The notes under the pieces are model-generated. The model was given only the letters and a program-made list of their open reading frames with translations, searched no databases and was not told the DNA's origin. Below, one piece after another: positions 10,641-22,082 of a stretch of DNA of 64,000 bases (position 1 is the first letter of the stretch; each line of letters begins with the position of its first letter). The DNA lies in assembly GCA_009801085.1 (NCBI GenBank), contig VNWV01000013.1:248001-312000 (forward strand). The letters are read 5' to 3'. Origin of the DNA: Lasiodiplodia sp. COLG20. Its lineage: Eukaryota > Ascomycota > Dothideomycetes > Botryosphaeriales > Botryosphaeriaceae. Position numbers and translations under genes: made by a program.

Positions 10641-11239
10641 ATGGCTTCAAGTGCTGGAACAAATGGGTCAACTCCAACATGCTCTACTCCGGCTCCACCA
10701 GGCTATCAACCCTCTAAGCGTACACCTACAGATTCATCTTACGTACGTGCTTCTTCCTATCCGCGGCTCACAATTTCGTTATCATTGCTAAGACTCTAAC
10801 ATCCCTCCAGTATGACTTCAACGGAACGCCATGGGACAAAGACGTTCCAAACTCTCAAGCGTGGATGTACGCAAGAGACGCGCGGGCACAACAGTCCACG
10901 GTCCCTGCAGGCAGGGGCCGCAAATATCCGATCCCCTTCGGGAACCATACAGACAATCTGCCGCTATCAACGCCGCCCTCTAACGTGCGCCCCGGCCGCG
11001 CCCCGGAATGGCTTCATCATCCACTTATCCCGGGACAGACTCAGGCCTGGAAGCCTGGTGGTGGAGCCACGCAAGGACGCGTTCGGAGCTTTTACACTGA
11101 CGGCAACCCGACGGTCTTTGACGTTGGTTACCATGATCCGAAGAAGCCCCCGCAAGGACAGCAGAAACATAGTTTGTTTTCGTTGGCAAGATATCATCCG
11201 AGAGCGACACCGCCACAGCCTACTAGGAGTGGCCCGTAG
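10641..11239 (+). CDS. hypothetical protein, two exons
   Basis: Exon 1 is 10641-10742 and exon 2 is 10811-11239, with a 68-bp intron (GTACGT..CTCCAG, branch-like GCTAAG). The product is 176 residues. The start context CATCATGG is good and a CT-rich tract lies just upstream. The protein is rich in Pro, Gly, Arg and Gln, with segments such as GTPWDKDVPNSQAW and HHPLIPGQTQAWKPGG. It has no signal peptide, no membrane segment and few cysteines, and is probably disordered. I do not recognise the family. The spliced frame is open and the codon use looks coding, which is the main support. Confidence 0.6.
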
Positions 11240-11370
11240 GTTGATGCATCTGGAGAGACGGTCTTTGTAAGCTGCAGACAATTTGTTGCATTGTGACTCA
11301 GTTGATTTGGGCATTGCGATAGAATCATGTAGCACTTTTGCATTCATATGATGAAGATGTCATTTGTATT

Positions 11371-11592
11371 TGTCAGACTATTCTTTACTTTTACCCCGAG
11401 CTTAACTGCCGTATATCTCGTGTTCTTTTCTCAACACCAAGGCAGAACCCCTGTTTATCTCACCACCAAGCGTGACTTACTCACGATACTTCAAGGCGTG
11501 TGCACGCAACAATCATGTATATAAACAGGTAGTTTCTGCTGTTATTCTGCTCTTCAGCAGTGTACAATTCAATCACTTTGCACTGTTCAACA
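11371..11592 (-). mobile_element. solo LTR of the same family, copy 2
   Basis: This is the inverted relative of the element at 1121-1343, 222 bp long. On the minus strand it starts TGTTGAACAGTG and ends AGTCTGACA. Its own target duplication is GTATT at 11366-11370 and 11593-11597 (AATAC read on the minus strand). The different duplications of the two copies show that they inserted separately. Confidence 0.85.
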
Positions 11593-11614
11593 GTATTTAA
11601 CCAGGTGTACTTTC

Positions 11615-11732
11615 GATCTACTGGTTGATCAGCCACCTTGCAACTACTGCTAAGATCCTTAAGATGTTCTCTGGCGTAAAGTCTATCGGGACTTACACAT
11701 ATTCCAAGCGTATATGCAGTAAACGTTTCCAT
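11615..11732 (-). pseudogene. possible heavily decayed epimerase exon
   Basis: The minus strand keeps the block TTTACTG, about 40 bases of weak match, then TTTACGCCAGAG and CATCTTAAGG, in the same spacing as the last exon of the epimerase gene (TTTACTG .. TTTGCGCCAGAG .. CATATCCTTGAGG). The match is weak and could be chance. As at 1004-1110, a copy of the LTR family lies directly next to it. Confidence 0.3.
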
Positions 11733-12639
11733 ACAGCGATAATTGATCCACATTCCTTTCGACATGTAGTTCTCACTGAGATCAGACCTGGTAAGACTGC
11801 GGATAAGCTGTTTAAGAAGATCAACGTAGGTGGCGCGGCGCATCCGGAGTGTGCTCTAGCAAATGCAAAACCTATCCATCACAGCAGGTCAATCCACATT
11901 TTTTCCTCATCTTTGTGCCTCTACAATCTCTGATAAATGAATGCTACTTGGGTAGAAAGGCTTGTGGCTGAAGCAATGCTCGGTTTCATTGAAATGCCGT
12001 CTTGGAACACGCGTTTCCTGTCTCTGCACGATAGCGGTTAAAGTGGCTGTAGCAAGACAAATCGCAGTGTGAAGGCGAAACCAAAGGTTCCCGGCCAAGG
12101 ATTGGTGAGGCTAGAGCTACCTCCACAAGCAAGTCAACAACACGTGGCAAGCTGAGCTGTGGGCCAAAACGGCGAGGCTGGCTTTTCGTAGCGTTGATCA
12201 GGGACTGCCGAGTCTGGCCGAAGTCTCCTAACACCTGAGTGATGGGAGCCTTCTATCCAGTGGGCCGGCACGATGCTGATTTGTCGCCGACGTGACCGAT
12301 CGGCATCAAGGTGGCACATCATCCACGTCATTAGCGGGGTGACGGTGTTTGCATAAGCAATCACGGGTGATCATCAGGCCAGATTGAATCAAATGCGGGA
12401 CGGAAGCACTGGCCACAGTTCTGGCCGCTTTCGACGACCTTTTAGTGCGACTGTCTGACCAATGGAGTTTAACGGCCCCCAATTGCGGTAGATAGAGCCT
12501 CGGTTGATCGTTGCAAGTGCCATGCTCCTCGCTTGACTGTTGGGTGCTGTATTAAAGGCAGGCGCGCTCGCTTCTCGTTGTCTTGGGTCAACATCCAACA
12601 ACAAATCAAAAACTCACAAAAGGAACACCAAGTGCGAAA
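11733..12639. other. intergenic, promoter side of the F-box-like gene
   Basis: Short ORFs only, none with a family signature. A likely core promoter and leader lie just before 12640 (ACAACAAATCAAAAACTCACAAAAGG region). Confidence 0.4.
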
Positions 12640-14287
12640 ATGGCTGCGCAAAATCTGCCGTACGATATAATTGCAGTCATTGTCACCCATCTCAAACGAA
12701 TCTTGCAATCTGAGCTGGAGGCAAAACGACAATACCCAGATGCGCGGCTTTCTCCTTACGCAACCATCTGCAAATCCTGGAATGCAGCTGTCGAGCGCGA
12801 AACCTTCCGGCTTCTCAACCTCAGCAATGAGAGAATAGAATACGCTGAAAAGGTGTTGCAGCAGAACCCCGCCCGCCTCTCGGCCGTGAAACGTATCTCG
12901 TTCAAAAGTAAATGTCCGAAAAGCAGCTTCCACAGGCGAGATTTGAGCAAGCGACAGCTGATGGAAAGAGATGCTTCGTTCTCAAGTGGGCTGCTGAGAT
13001 TGTTCCGGTTCCTGGAACGCATGGAGAAAGGTCGCTCAGGCGCCAAGAGAGCTGGATTTGAAAATCTCACATTGGACCTGAATGTCACTTCGTATCCTCA
13101 AGACCCTGAAGAAGGAGATGTTCAAGTTCTCAAGGAGGCCGATGCTGCTCTTGAAGATGAAGAATCCCGCCGCGACCTCTGGGCTGGAAAGCCAACTTCG
13201 TGTCTTAAGTACGACTCTACTCTCCTACGCTATGTGGGCGAGCCTTTGCCCACACTCCATTGTGTCCGGATCTTCATCTTTCCACAAAATGGAGACACTA
13301 TGATTTGGTCGAGTACGTTTACCACGATGCTCTCGGTTATGGAAGGCCTCGAGTACTGCGACATCGCTTTCGATGACGGCCAGATGCTCAACCCCAACAC
13401 TCGCATAGGATATCGGAAAGGTTCGGGACCCCAGACCGTCGATAAGCCTCTAATTCGACTTCCTGACAGCTAACTCAATCGCGCCAACGCAGCTTTAGGC
13501 GAGACGCTCTGCAAAATCCCCACCACATGCGAAGAGTTCCACGCCACCTTCGACCCCGATGAATACTCCATCGTCGCGTCACCCGCATACGACCCTCCAT
13601 CGTTGGACGTCCTGTCCATTGGAATACGGAATATGTCCACGCAGTTGGTTCGAGTCTCGCTGGACTTGCTGGCCATATCGCCCTCGCTATTTTGGCCAGA
13701 CGACAACGAGGATGCCGTGACACCGTACTGGCCCCGCCTCAAGCATTTCAAGGTCCGCTACGCGCCGAACCTAGCCTCGGGTAAGGGATCTGGCCACTTT
13801 TTAATTCGAAAAATTCACATACGCTAATGTTTCTGCGTTAGGCGAGTGGTTGGCGGACTTGGATAGAGTAGCCGATCGGTTGAACCTGCCTCCAAACTTG
13901 AAGAAATACCATCTAGATCATACAACGGATGTCGAGCGCCCCTTTCTAGACTGCGAGCGCGCGAGCGGGCTCTTCGTCGCCGTGGGGCGGGCCACTCGGA
14001 ACATGCCTGCACTGCAAGAAATGCAGCTTGAGATGTCCGATGAACTGAAGTGTGATCTTCGCTTTACTTACAAGTACGAAAAAGAGCGCAAGGCGTTTGT
14101 GGCCTCGTGGCATAGTGCTCCGAACGTTTTTGAACCAAGTTCTGATGTTTTGGAGGCTTTTGGAACCCTTGAGGGAGGCTTCGTCGAGAGCCCCAGCCTA
14201 TCGACCTCCGCTGAACATCGCTCCCCAAGGTCAACAACGCGGGGTTCAATTTACCAAGGGCTTTGCTCTCCCGCTCTAACCCGCTAG
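12640..14287 (+). CDS. F-box-like protein, three exons
   Basis: Exons are 12640-13420, 13493-13780 and 13842-14287, with introns of 72 and 61 bp. The product is 504 residues. The N-terminus, NLPYDIIAVIVTHLK then YATICKSWNAAVER, looks like a fungal F-box helix pair: LP..I...I, then a C..W contact point, which would bind Skp1 in an SCF ubiquitin ligase. The rest is a variable fungal C-terminal part with paired Leu-rich and acidic segments and no clear repeat. The first intron donor, GTTCGG, is weak, but it restores the frame and has a CTAAC branch. I chose ATG 12640 (AAAATGG context). The F-box call rests on pattern only. Confidence 0.65.
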
Positions 14288-14613
14288 TATTTTACGGTCT
14301 AAAGTGGATAAAAGTCGACGGGGGATGGTGACATACCACTGCTAATCAAAGTACGCGAAAGGTAATTAGAACGAAAATAGATAGGTGATAACAGTCAGGG
14401 CAGACATAGGCAAAACTTTGGACTCGCGGAAAAGGCATGCAAGATTAAGGAGACCGTTGCTTGTGAACTCGGTGTAAGATGCTACATTGACATAAAAATG
14501 CAGAGAGGTAAATTAAGTCCCTACGTTCAGCTTTAGTAGGATTGTAGAACCTGCTTGATTGATATTTTGGGTGGATCTATGGTGTTTGAGGATATGCTGG
14601 ATTGGTGGAGGAA
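14288..14613. other. convergent 3' region
   Basis: This short AT-rich gap lies between two gene ends that face each other (F-box-like gene and HET gene). I see nothing beyond expected 3' untranslated sequence. Confidence 0.4.
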
Positions 14614-16986
14614 TTATATAATCACAACCTCGGTTTCTTTCCATCCTTCTAACCACCACGAGGGAACTTCCCAAACAGGTTCCCCTGTCGTCACTCCTCC
14701 GAGGCATTCGAGGCATCCAACGCGTCGGAATTCCTTTGAGCCGGGGCCTTGCATCAAAAGAAGCGCCTGAGCAGGTATCGAATGGCCTTCTCGATGAAAT
14801 TGAAATATCTCCAGAAGATAGACAATCGACCCGGAGCTTTGTATTCCTGGGCCCCAGCATACAGGTAGTTTGATTTCACGCTGCATGTCGGCACCTTCAA
14901 ACAAGTGTTTCGTCGAATCACCTGCCCAGTAAGCCGTCTTTAACCGTCCCATCAGCATAAGTCTCCCACCTCTTACGTCTCCAAACGGAGCATGCGGAGA
15001 TACCAAGTCAATATCGGCAGAGATGACTTTGCATGCGATAATGAGTGGATCGCCGTTGAATGTGACGTCGGAGAGTCTATGAATATCCCATCCGACATTA
15101 TTACCGTTCGAAGCGGCCCAGGACCATGAAGGTACTGATGCAATTGTGCACGGCAGCTGCCCATAGTTATATTGTGTCGTCCAGCACAGCTGGAGAGGAA
15201 GGTTATTCTCCCATAGACCGGCAAGATATCGACCTAGAACCCCAGAGCGTCCAAATGCCTCCGCGGCGGCGGAAAATGCGCGCAATCTGTCGGAGTGGAA
15301 TGTAAGCTGCCTTCTTGTGTAAGAAACCACCAAATAGTTCCAAAGGATGCGGGTCTCGTCAAGTCGACTCTTTTCGGCAGATTCTCTCAATTTGCGGAAC
15401 GGGATATAGGACTTTAGCCAGGTTCCGGTTCGGGGTCTCGTAGTTTTATCAATCTCTACATGCCCTGGGTCGATTCCAGCCCACAGGCTATGCGCTTCAT
15501 GTGTGATAGGAGATCCGCATGTGGTGGTGCAAGCTTCTGCACAATACCAGTGCACATGGCCCCATTCAAACGAAATAATGCGCCTGGATAGAAGGGTTTC
15601 CTGCAAAGTCCATGCTCTCCGCATAAGCGCGTCTCTTCTCGGGTCATGGTCATGGAAACCACCAAGCGCGGCAGGTTGCCTGGAAGCCGTCGATATTGTT
15701 AGAGTCACCTTGCAAAGTAAGGCGAATGGATTTATAGAGTGCAGAAATCCATCGGAATTGCGTGAAGCGGTAGTAGCTGCAATGGTGACGTAGGAGCCCT
15801 CGAAGATTTGGGCCATCTGGGAGATCTGCTCCAACATCTCCTCTTCATCATCCTGCACGATGCAGATACTGTCCACCCAGATATACTCCAGTCCAATCTC
15901 ACGTGTAACTCGGATTGCATCTTGAATGGTAGTTGGCAAAATTTCAAGTGGAAGACCAGTGAGTGCGGCCTGCAGGGTGTAGGAGGTTGTTTTAAACCGC
16001 AAAGGACCTCCCCAACAGTAACTGAGCGTCGCATAATTAACAGCAGACTTTTGAGACACCAAGGCCACGGTCCCATGTCGGCTTCTGTGGTTGACGTGAA
16101 CAAGACGCTTGGGGGTGAACGGCTTCTTGAGTTTCGAGCATCGTGCATGCTTCGATTCACAAGTCCTGAGCCAGGATCGAACGGTGTGGAAGGACTCTGC
16201 CGGGCGTAACGGCGGTAGCTCCCTGGGTCGAGATGTTTCGAGAAGTGTTCTGTCCTCTAAGGATGGATTAGTATCGCATCTTTGGGATGTGCTGGGGGAT
16301 ATTCGCTGACCTTTGAGCCGCATCAAGAACCAATCCCCAGTACCGAACGATGGCAACTTGTCACCAGAGCGGAAACGTTTCTCGAAACGTACCATGGTGC
16401 CATGAGTATCTTTTTGTTTTATTTCGCCAATCAGGAAACGTATCGGCTCATCTACAGGTTTGTCTGGATTCTTATTCCAGCGAAGTCTCCTCGTCTTCAG
16501 CTGCCAGTACTCCCGGCTGCGGTGGTTGCTGCTGGTCAGAAGGTAAAAAAGCGGACAGCCACTTCGAGCAGCCCATTCGTATTCTCTGTAAGTCACGTTG
16601 AGATATCCGAGTGGAGACTTAAACCATGTTCGCGGGTCACGCCACGATCGCACACCGCGAGCATCCAGGTCGACTTTTTCGCAGTAAGAGCAGCTGTGTA
16701 TTCCGTTCTCGGAAAAACCAATATTGAGTTGCTCAAGGGCATTTGCCTGTGTTGGGAGTGTTCCTGCGAAGGAAGTCCGGCGAGAAAATTTCTGAAGGAA
16801 GTGGCGCTTCGAACGCAGTGAATTTCTTTCATCCAGAGCCTTTTGTAGATCTGAGAGGCTTTTCACTCGTCGTACGGCTGTGGACACATCCCAAAAAGGT
16901 GCGCGTTCCACAGCATACTCTCGAGAAACGCTGCTCGCATCGGAAGGTGCGTGAGTCAACGTGCGATCAGCACCCGCCCGAGTCAT
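14614..16986 (-). CDS. HET-domain protein A
   Basis: This is an intronless ORF of 790 residues from ATG 16986; the longer frame to 17010 begins with TTG. The heterokaryon-incompatibility (HET) domain starts near residue 319 with YATLSYCWGG, followed by LPTTIQDAIRVTRE, YIWVDSICIVQDD and, further on, RRAWTLQETLLSRR. These are the classic ordered HET blocks. The first 300 residues include CSYCEK and CESKHARC, typical of the zinc-ribbon-like lead segment before HET. The C-terminal part has VPSWSWAASNG, a common HET-protein tail block. HET proteins mediate vegetative incompatibility cell death when unlike partners meet; which partner this one senses cannot be read. The gene is intact. Confidence 0.92.
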   Translation of the reverse strand: MTRAGADRTLTHAPSDASSVSREYAVERAPFWDVSTAVRRVKSLSDLQKALDERNSLRSKRHFLQKFSRRTSFAGTLPTQANALEQLNIGFSENGIHSCSYCEKVDLDARGVRSWRDPRTWFKSPLGYLNVTYREYEWAARSGCPLFYLLTSSNHRSREYWQLKTRRLRWNKNPDKPVDEPIRFLIGEIKQKDTHGTMVRFEKRFRSGDKLPSFGTGDWFLMRLKGQRISPSTSQRCDTNPSLEDRTLLETSRPRELPPLRPAESFHTVRSWLRTCESKHARCSKLKKPFTPKRLVHVNHRSRHGTVALVSQKSAVNYATLSYCWGGPLRFKTTSYTLQAALTGLPLEILPTTIQDAIRVTREIGLEYIWVDSICIVQDDEEEMLEQISQMAQIFEGSYVTIAATTASRNSDGFLHSINPFALLCKVTLTISTASRQPAALGGFHDHDPRRDALMRRAWTLQETLLSRRIISFEWGHVHWYCAEACTTTCGSPITHEAHSLWAGIDPGHVEIDKTTRPRTGTWLKSYIPFRKLRESAEKSRLDETRILWNYLVVSYTRRQLTFHSDRLRAFSAAAEAFGRSGVLGRYLAGLWENNLPLQLCWTTQYNYGQLPCTIASVPSWSWAASNGNNVGWDIHRLSDVTFNGDPLIIACKVISADIDLVSPHAPFGDVRGGRLMLMGRLKTAYWAGDSTKHLFEGADMQREIKLPVCWGPGIQSSGSIVYLLEIFQFHREGHSIPAQALLLMQGPGSKEFRRVGCLECLGGVTTGEPVWEVPSWWLEGWKETEVVII

Positions 16987-17372
16987 TTGTCTGAAACAAC
17001 TGGAAGGCAATGAGTACAGGTTGCAATGCGCGCTGGGATTTCGGATGAAATATTGAAGGATTGCGGGCTATGTTGACGGTGTACAGCAGTTGGGGACGCA
17101 AAGTTGACGTGGAGCTTGAGAGTGACAGCACGCAGAGCAGGGCTCTTTGTGCCTAACCCTTTAAAACCTCGACCGTGCATTCTGTCGGCAAAATGGTGGG
17201 GGCCGAGTATCATCACCACATCTGGTCAGGGCAACACGCTGCTTTTGATTGGAGCCTGAACTCTCCCTGGCATTATCGGTGTTACGCACACAGTTCTGGC
17301 TTCATCAGTAGTGAAAAATACTGCATGATTTATTTCTCCATGCTCGTAGACACGAAGCAGAAAATAAGGTGT
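16987..17372. other. gap between two minus-strand HET genes
   Basis: Promoter and leader of HET gene A and the 3' flank of HET gene B. No further structure seen. Confidence 0.4.
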
Positions 17373-19763
17373 TCAATCAATGCACCATGCCCGCTCCTCG
17401 TCCCATTCTCCTCTCACCGCTCCATAGACTTCTCGCCCCCGGATCATTTTAACGAACTCTTCACCTTTGGCTAGGTTCGCTCCACTCCTTTGCGGTTTCA
17501 AAACAGCCTCCCTTCCCCCGTAGATCTTCCTTTTGCGAAGCATAGGACTCAAAAGATTTGCAGAATCACCCCGGTGCGCATACGTCACCCCATATTCCAC
17601 CTTATAAACAAAAACCATTGTGCAGAGAGAATAGCTGTCTTCCAAAAGCTCTAAGTCCCCGATCAAGAGAGCTACCTGAGAAAATTCCGCAGCTGGAAGA
17701 GCAAAAGTCCTGCTGTCTCTATGCTGACCTTCCGGGAGCACAATACTCAGCCAGTAGAGCTCTTCACTGTCTCGATCTTCTATACATAGTTCGTCGTGGA
17801 GGTCGAATCGGAGAGGGGATACCAGATCCTGGAACACAAACCCGCGCGCCCTCAACGACAACCCTTGGGGCGTAACCTTCGCAAGTGGGGTGTCTTCAAA
17901 ATCACCAGGGGTATGGCGGATACCAAGAAAGGTGAGCGGTGCCCATCGGAAACCTGGATCCTGCATCCTCTCCTCAGGCCAGAAAACAAGGCTGCTAGGC
18001 ACAGATGAAAGATTCGTCCAAAGGGCTTTTAAACGATCTTCACGCGGTGTTTTAGTAAGAAGAGCCATATCTGCACCCCAAAGGCTGCCTAGGCAAATTG
18101 CTTCATCATCTTTGACACTTGTAGTTCTCCGGGATAAGGCAACGACGCCGTCGATGATCGAGAACGTTGGTGTGCGTACGTGATCGGTCGTTCTACTGAC
18201 TTTCGCGCCTCCGCGAATTCTAGCCCATCGATTGGTTAGGTCGGTCTCGCTCAGCCACCCCAGATCCAGAGTGCCTTTAGTGTTCGAGAACTGTTCATTT
18301 GTTCTGGGCGAATACGGCATTATGGAGGCTCCGAAGTCTATGTGGAGTTCGCGGGCCAAGACGCCCTCCTGAAGAGTCCAAAGACGTGACGACCAGGAGG
18401 AGAGTGATACCAAACACGCCCTTTCAACGTACGAAAGATCCCAGGCATCGACCGTTCCCAAATCGGCTGAAAGAACAACTACACTCGCTGCCTTCTGGTA
18501 TGTCTCTCGCATTCGTTGGATAGCCAGACTCTTTCCCGGAGATGGTTTTGCAGGACAGCATAATGTATCAATCCAGAATGGTGTCTTCCCATGTGTAAGC
18601 CCTTTCTGTTCCGAAAGGCCAGATACGATTTCGTCGATCCACCGGAGTTGACACATCGGCATTGAGTTAGCGTTGGGATTTCCGAGGCCATCGGACCAGA
18701 CATGGGATATGGCAACATAGTAGGTTGGCAACTCGGCGTCTATGTCAACCATACGCAAATGAAGCCTCTTGTTCTCGTCGATGACAGCTAAAGGTATGTT
18801 ATCCTCCTGCAGTATGCTATCCAGGTCTTCCGTTTTGAAGCCAACGAGGTCGCACTCACCGCGGTGGATGTGCCTTGACTTGTAAGCCGACGAGTCCACT
18901 TGGAGCGAAAGACATTGCGTCTGCGTGCACTCTCGATGATCTCGCACTTTGTCCTCAGCTTCGAAGTGTTGAAGCTGCGAGTAAAAGTAGTAAGTTTGCA
19001 GAGAAGTCCCAGCCGCAATCCATGCCTGTCTTGGACACCATCCTGCCTTCGCCATCTCAAAGGTAAGAATATCGATTTCTTCCAAGTCATTCCGGAAATT
19101 CTTGAAGCGATCATCATCGGTGTGCACGAGCGGTGGGCGATGATCCTTGACCACAATATCATCGGGATACAGCGTTGCTGCAGCATCCCCCAGGAATTGC
19201 GCCATCGCGGCTAACGACAGCATGAAGTACGGGTCAAGAAGTGTCGACCGGGGGCTTTGTCCACGGATGGCCTCATACATCTGGTGCTCTGCGTCGAGGC
19301 AGTTGTTGAAATATTCGAGCCCTCTCCGAGGGAGCATCCGGTCACCCCGCTCCTTCTCCAAGAATTTCCTCGCCAGTGGCAGCAGGTTTCGAGTGTGCAC
19401 ATACGTTAGACCAGTGTCCGAGTCAGTCTCAATAAAATCTGATGGCATCGCGAGGTCCCCGAGGAAGGTGTGGAGTAAGCCAAAGAATAGCCACTGTTGG
19501 AGGAACGCTAACACGTCTTCGACTTTCCGTTTGCCATCAGGCAGTCCGAGATACGACCATCTGGCCATATGCTTCTCCGGATCACGCTCGGAGTCAGGAA
19601 GACCGAGATTGAACCATGCACGCTCGCTTAGAAGCTCCTTGTACGTCCACCCCATCCGTTTCGGGTAGTATAAAAAGTCCTCGCCATCGTATTGCTGCTG
19701 GCAATAATAGCGTATCCGTGGGGCAGAACGGGCCGGGTGCTTTGGGATAAGCAAATGGTCCAT
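17373..19763 (-). CDS. HET-domain protein B (long N-terminal type)
   Basis: This is an intronless ORF of 796 residues from ATG 19763; the frame above it begins with TTG at 19820. The HET blocks are of the variant kind: ISHVWSDGLG near residue 352, FWIDTLCCP near 396 and RLWTLQEGVLAR near 470. The conserved SYCWG is replaced by SHVWSDG. The first 350 residues form a conserved lead region (WFNLGLPDSERD, LFFGLLHTFLG) shared with the HET gene at 60314-62620. The C-terminal end also matches (QRSGAN in both). The two are therefore paralogues of one subfamily 40 kb apart. The gene is intact, and its likely role is the same general class of nonself-triggered cell death, by family only. Confidence 0.9.
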   Translation of the reverse strand: MDHLLIPKHPARSAPRIRYYCQQQYDGEDFLYYPKRMGWTYKELLSERAWFNLGLPDSERDPEKHMARWSYLGLPDGKRKVEDVLAFLQQWLFFGLLHTFLGDLAMPSDFIETDSDTGLTYVHTRNLLPLARKFLEKERGDRMLPRRGLEYFNNCLDAEHQMYEAIRGQSPRSTLLDPYFMLSLAAMAQFLGDAAATLYPDDIVVKDHRPPLVHTDDDRFKNFRNDLEEIDILTFEMAKAGWCPRQAWIAAGTSLQTYYFYSQLQHFEAEDKVRDHRECTQTQCLSLQVDSSAYKSRHIHRGECDLVGFKTEDLDSILQEDNIPLAVIDENKRLHLRMVDIDAELPTYYVAISHVWSDGLGNPNANSMPMCQLRWIDEIVSGLSEQKGLTHGKTPFWIDTLCCPAKPSPGKSLAIQRMRETYQKAASVVVLSADLGTVDAWDLSYVERACLVSLSSWSSRLWTLQEGVLARELHIDFGASIMPYSPRTNEQFSNTKGTLDLGWLSETDLTNRWARIRGGAKVSRTTDHVRTPTFSIIDGVVALSRRTTSVKDDEAICLGSLWGADMALLTKTPREDRLKALWTNLSSVPSSLVFWPEERMQDPGFRWAPLTFLGIRHTPGDFEDTPLAKVTPQGLSLRARGFVFQDLVSPLRFDLHDELCIEDRDSEELYWLSIVLPEGQHRDSRTFALPAAEFSQVALLIGDLELLEDSYSLCTMVFVYKVEYGVTYAHRGDSANLLSPMLRKRKIYGGREAVLKPQRSGANLAKGEEFVKMIRGREVYGAVRGEWDEERAWCID

Positions 19764-22082
19764 CACGAGGCTGTTTGAGGCTAGATGAATACTGTCAAGA
19801 GAAACGATGACCCCACACAATCATTCTTGGGTGTTCAGTTGTGGCGTAATGAATCTGGAAGTAATGGTTGAAGTAGACGTGAAGGGGATAGGTTTCGTAA
19901 CGTGTGAGATCTGAGGCTGCCGAGGCTCAGTATTTAGGCAGCAGGCCAGGCGCAGCCCAACAGTGGGGGCCAATTGTTTATGTACGACGGGAAACGTTCG
20001 CTACACAGAAGCTGTTCATCTCTGTTCTCTGCGGCAAAAAATCCCGTATGTCTAATTTTGTCGTGACTGATTCCCAACAATTGTGAGGAAAAGCGCGTGG
20101 AATTCAAGTAGCCGGAATTCTCTGTAGAGGAAACGCATGGTAGAAGAGAGACGGATGAGCGGGGTAATGCGGCGACCCCACCCCAATCGCGCCACATCAG
20201 ATATCAAGCGAGCATAGTAGGGTTTCACAATCGCTGATCCAGGGCTCGCAGGGGGTCGATAGCACAAACACGCGGAAGATTTGAAGAACAAACATCATTC
20301 AAGAGACCACAGAGAGCGCAATGATGAAAATTTCTACGGTAAGAGTAGCTCGAGCTGTTTCGCGACGTATTTTGTCACCAAACTTCAAACTCACAACACC
20401 ACAAAACCTAAGCTACTCAAGAAGTTAGATGTGAAAAGCGGGCAGCAGCCGAAATAATGGTAACGGACCTTGCCTAGACCTGTATACCATGAGAGTGGAA
20501 GGGGCCAATGGGATTAGCGGATATTGCTAAGGCTGGAGTTGACGGAATTACACAACCCCTCAAGGTAAAATTTTGGAGGTCCTTTGCGAGAGGTTGATCG
20601 AGATGCGGAGTACGGAGATTGAGAATGTGTGCGAGACGGAGCGAAGTAGGAAAGACTTTTGAAAAAGCCTGATGTGGCGGAAAAAGAGATGAGAAAGCTC
20701 GTAATGGGGCCGCCACGCTGGGGTAGCTATGGTGCTCGTGCAGCTGCGGCGGCGTTGTCGCTACAGTCGCAGCTCGGTGAGAACGTGCCTATGCCAGTGA
20801 CAAAAACGTTACCACTAGTCGCACGGCCGATTAGATGCTCAATGTCGAGGGCTGTTCGCGGAAGATGCGATCTATGGGAGATGTTTTGAACCTAATCTGG
20901 AGGAGAGATTTAACTCCGTAATAGTTTGCTGAGGATACATTTACATCTCTCCCGCTTGTGTTCGCTCGGCGACCAGTAATCTGTAAGTTCGATGGCGTCT
21001 CCACGCAAAGCGTAATTGACGGTCTTAGGTATTCGGAGCCTTCCCCACCTTTATCGGCGTGGCCAGTATGCTGCATGCGCAAGAGCGGTGGCGGAGCCGA
21101 GAATAGCTACGTTGTACACTCCGGGTAAGCTTCGGGGATTCATCTGCATGCAAAGTGAAAGGCGGTCCGAGACCCCGTCTGCGCTCTAAAACAGCAAGCT
21201 ATTGGCTGGTTTTCTAACTCCATCGGGAAATACTTCCAACCTACATAACTGTGGGGACCCACAAGGTTCAAAATTTCCCGAAGATCGTCCATAGAGTACA
21301 ACAGTCCTCCTTTTCCGTCATTAAAAAGTTACGGGACTCGGAGGAAGCTTGCGCAAGAAAGCGTAGACCTCGAAAACTACTCAAAAGCGTACGAGAGGAG
21401 CGACCGTACCTTCTTTGCTATTGCAGGACACATCTCACTCCCTGTTAATATGTATCTCTCGGCGGTAGTTGGCAGCGACCATCATGGGGCTGCATTAGTC
21501 CAGTTGGGCGCCTGAAAGGTGTATACTTGAAGAGGCGAAGCTTACGAAGCCTGCTTTAGAATCGAGAAATGAGAGTAATCGAAAAGAGGTTAATTCTAGG
21601 AGCCCAGCTTGAGACCTTGTGGTCACCGTCCTGTGCTGGTAAATCTGACCGATTAACCGCGGTTACCCTCCGCCACAGTCAAGCAACTGTCCCGGCCGAA
21701 CCTTAGCCGCTAAAATCTCCACTCAACAGTACTGCTGCGCCGTACATGATATTTCGACTAACACGGAAGTTTCTGCAGCTTTGATATGAGCTGGCACGTA
21801 TGCAGCCGGTGATTACCTTCCCCCTTTGATAATAGCTCTCTGGTACCTGTGTCCCCGGCCAAGCGGCACTTGTGACAGGTGGCATATTCTCCAGTGTTGT
21901 GATTTGGCCGCATGTCATCCCTGCCTTCCTGTGAGGCAGCTGTCGGGCGTCTGGGGCCATGTGGTATAGATGCAGGTCCCTTCCCTACGGGTGACCCCAA
22001 GGGTAAGCGAGGGCGCACACTCGCTTCAGGAGGGCGCGCGGGTCGCTCCGATAACGAGACTAGCCCGCATAGCACAGGCCAT
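19764..22082. other. 2.3-kb gene-poor stretch
   Basis: Only short overlapping ORFs with no family signature on either strand. The left end is the promoter of HET gene B. No LTR or transposase was recognised. Confidence 0.4.

Noticed and set aside
1116..11597. The two inverted LTR copies as terminal inverted repeats of one 10-kb element
   Set aside because: Each copy has its own different 5-bp target duplication directly at both ends, so they are separate insertions.
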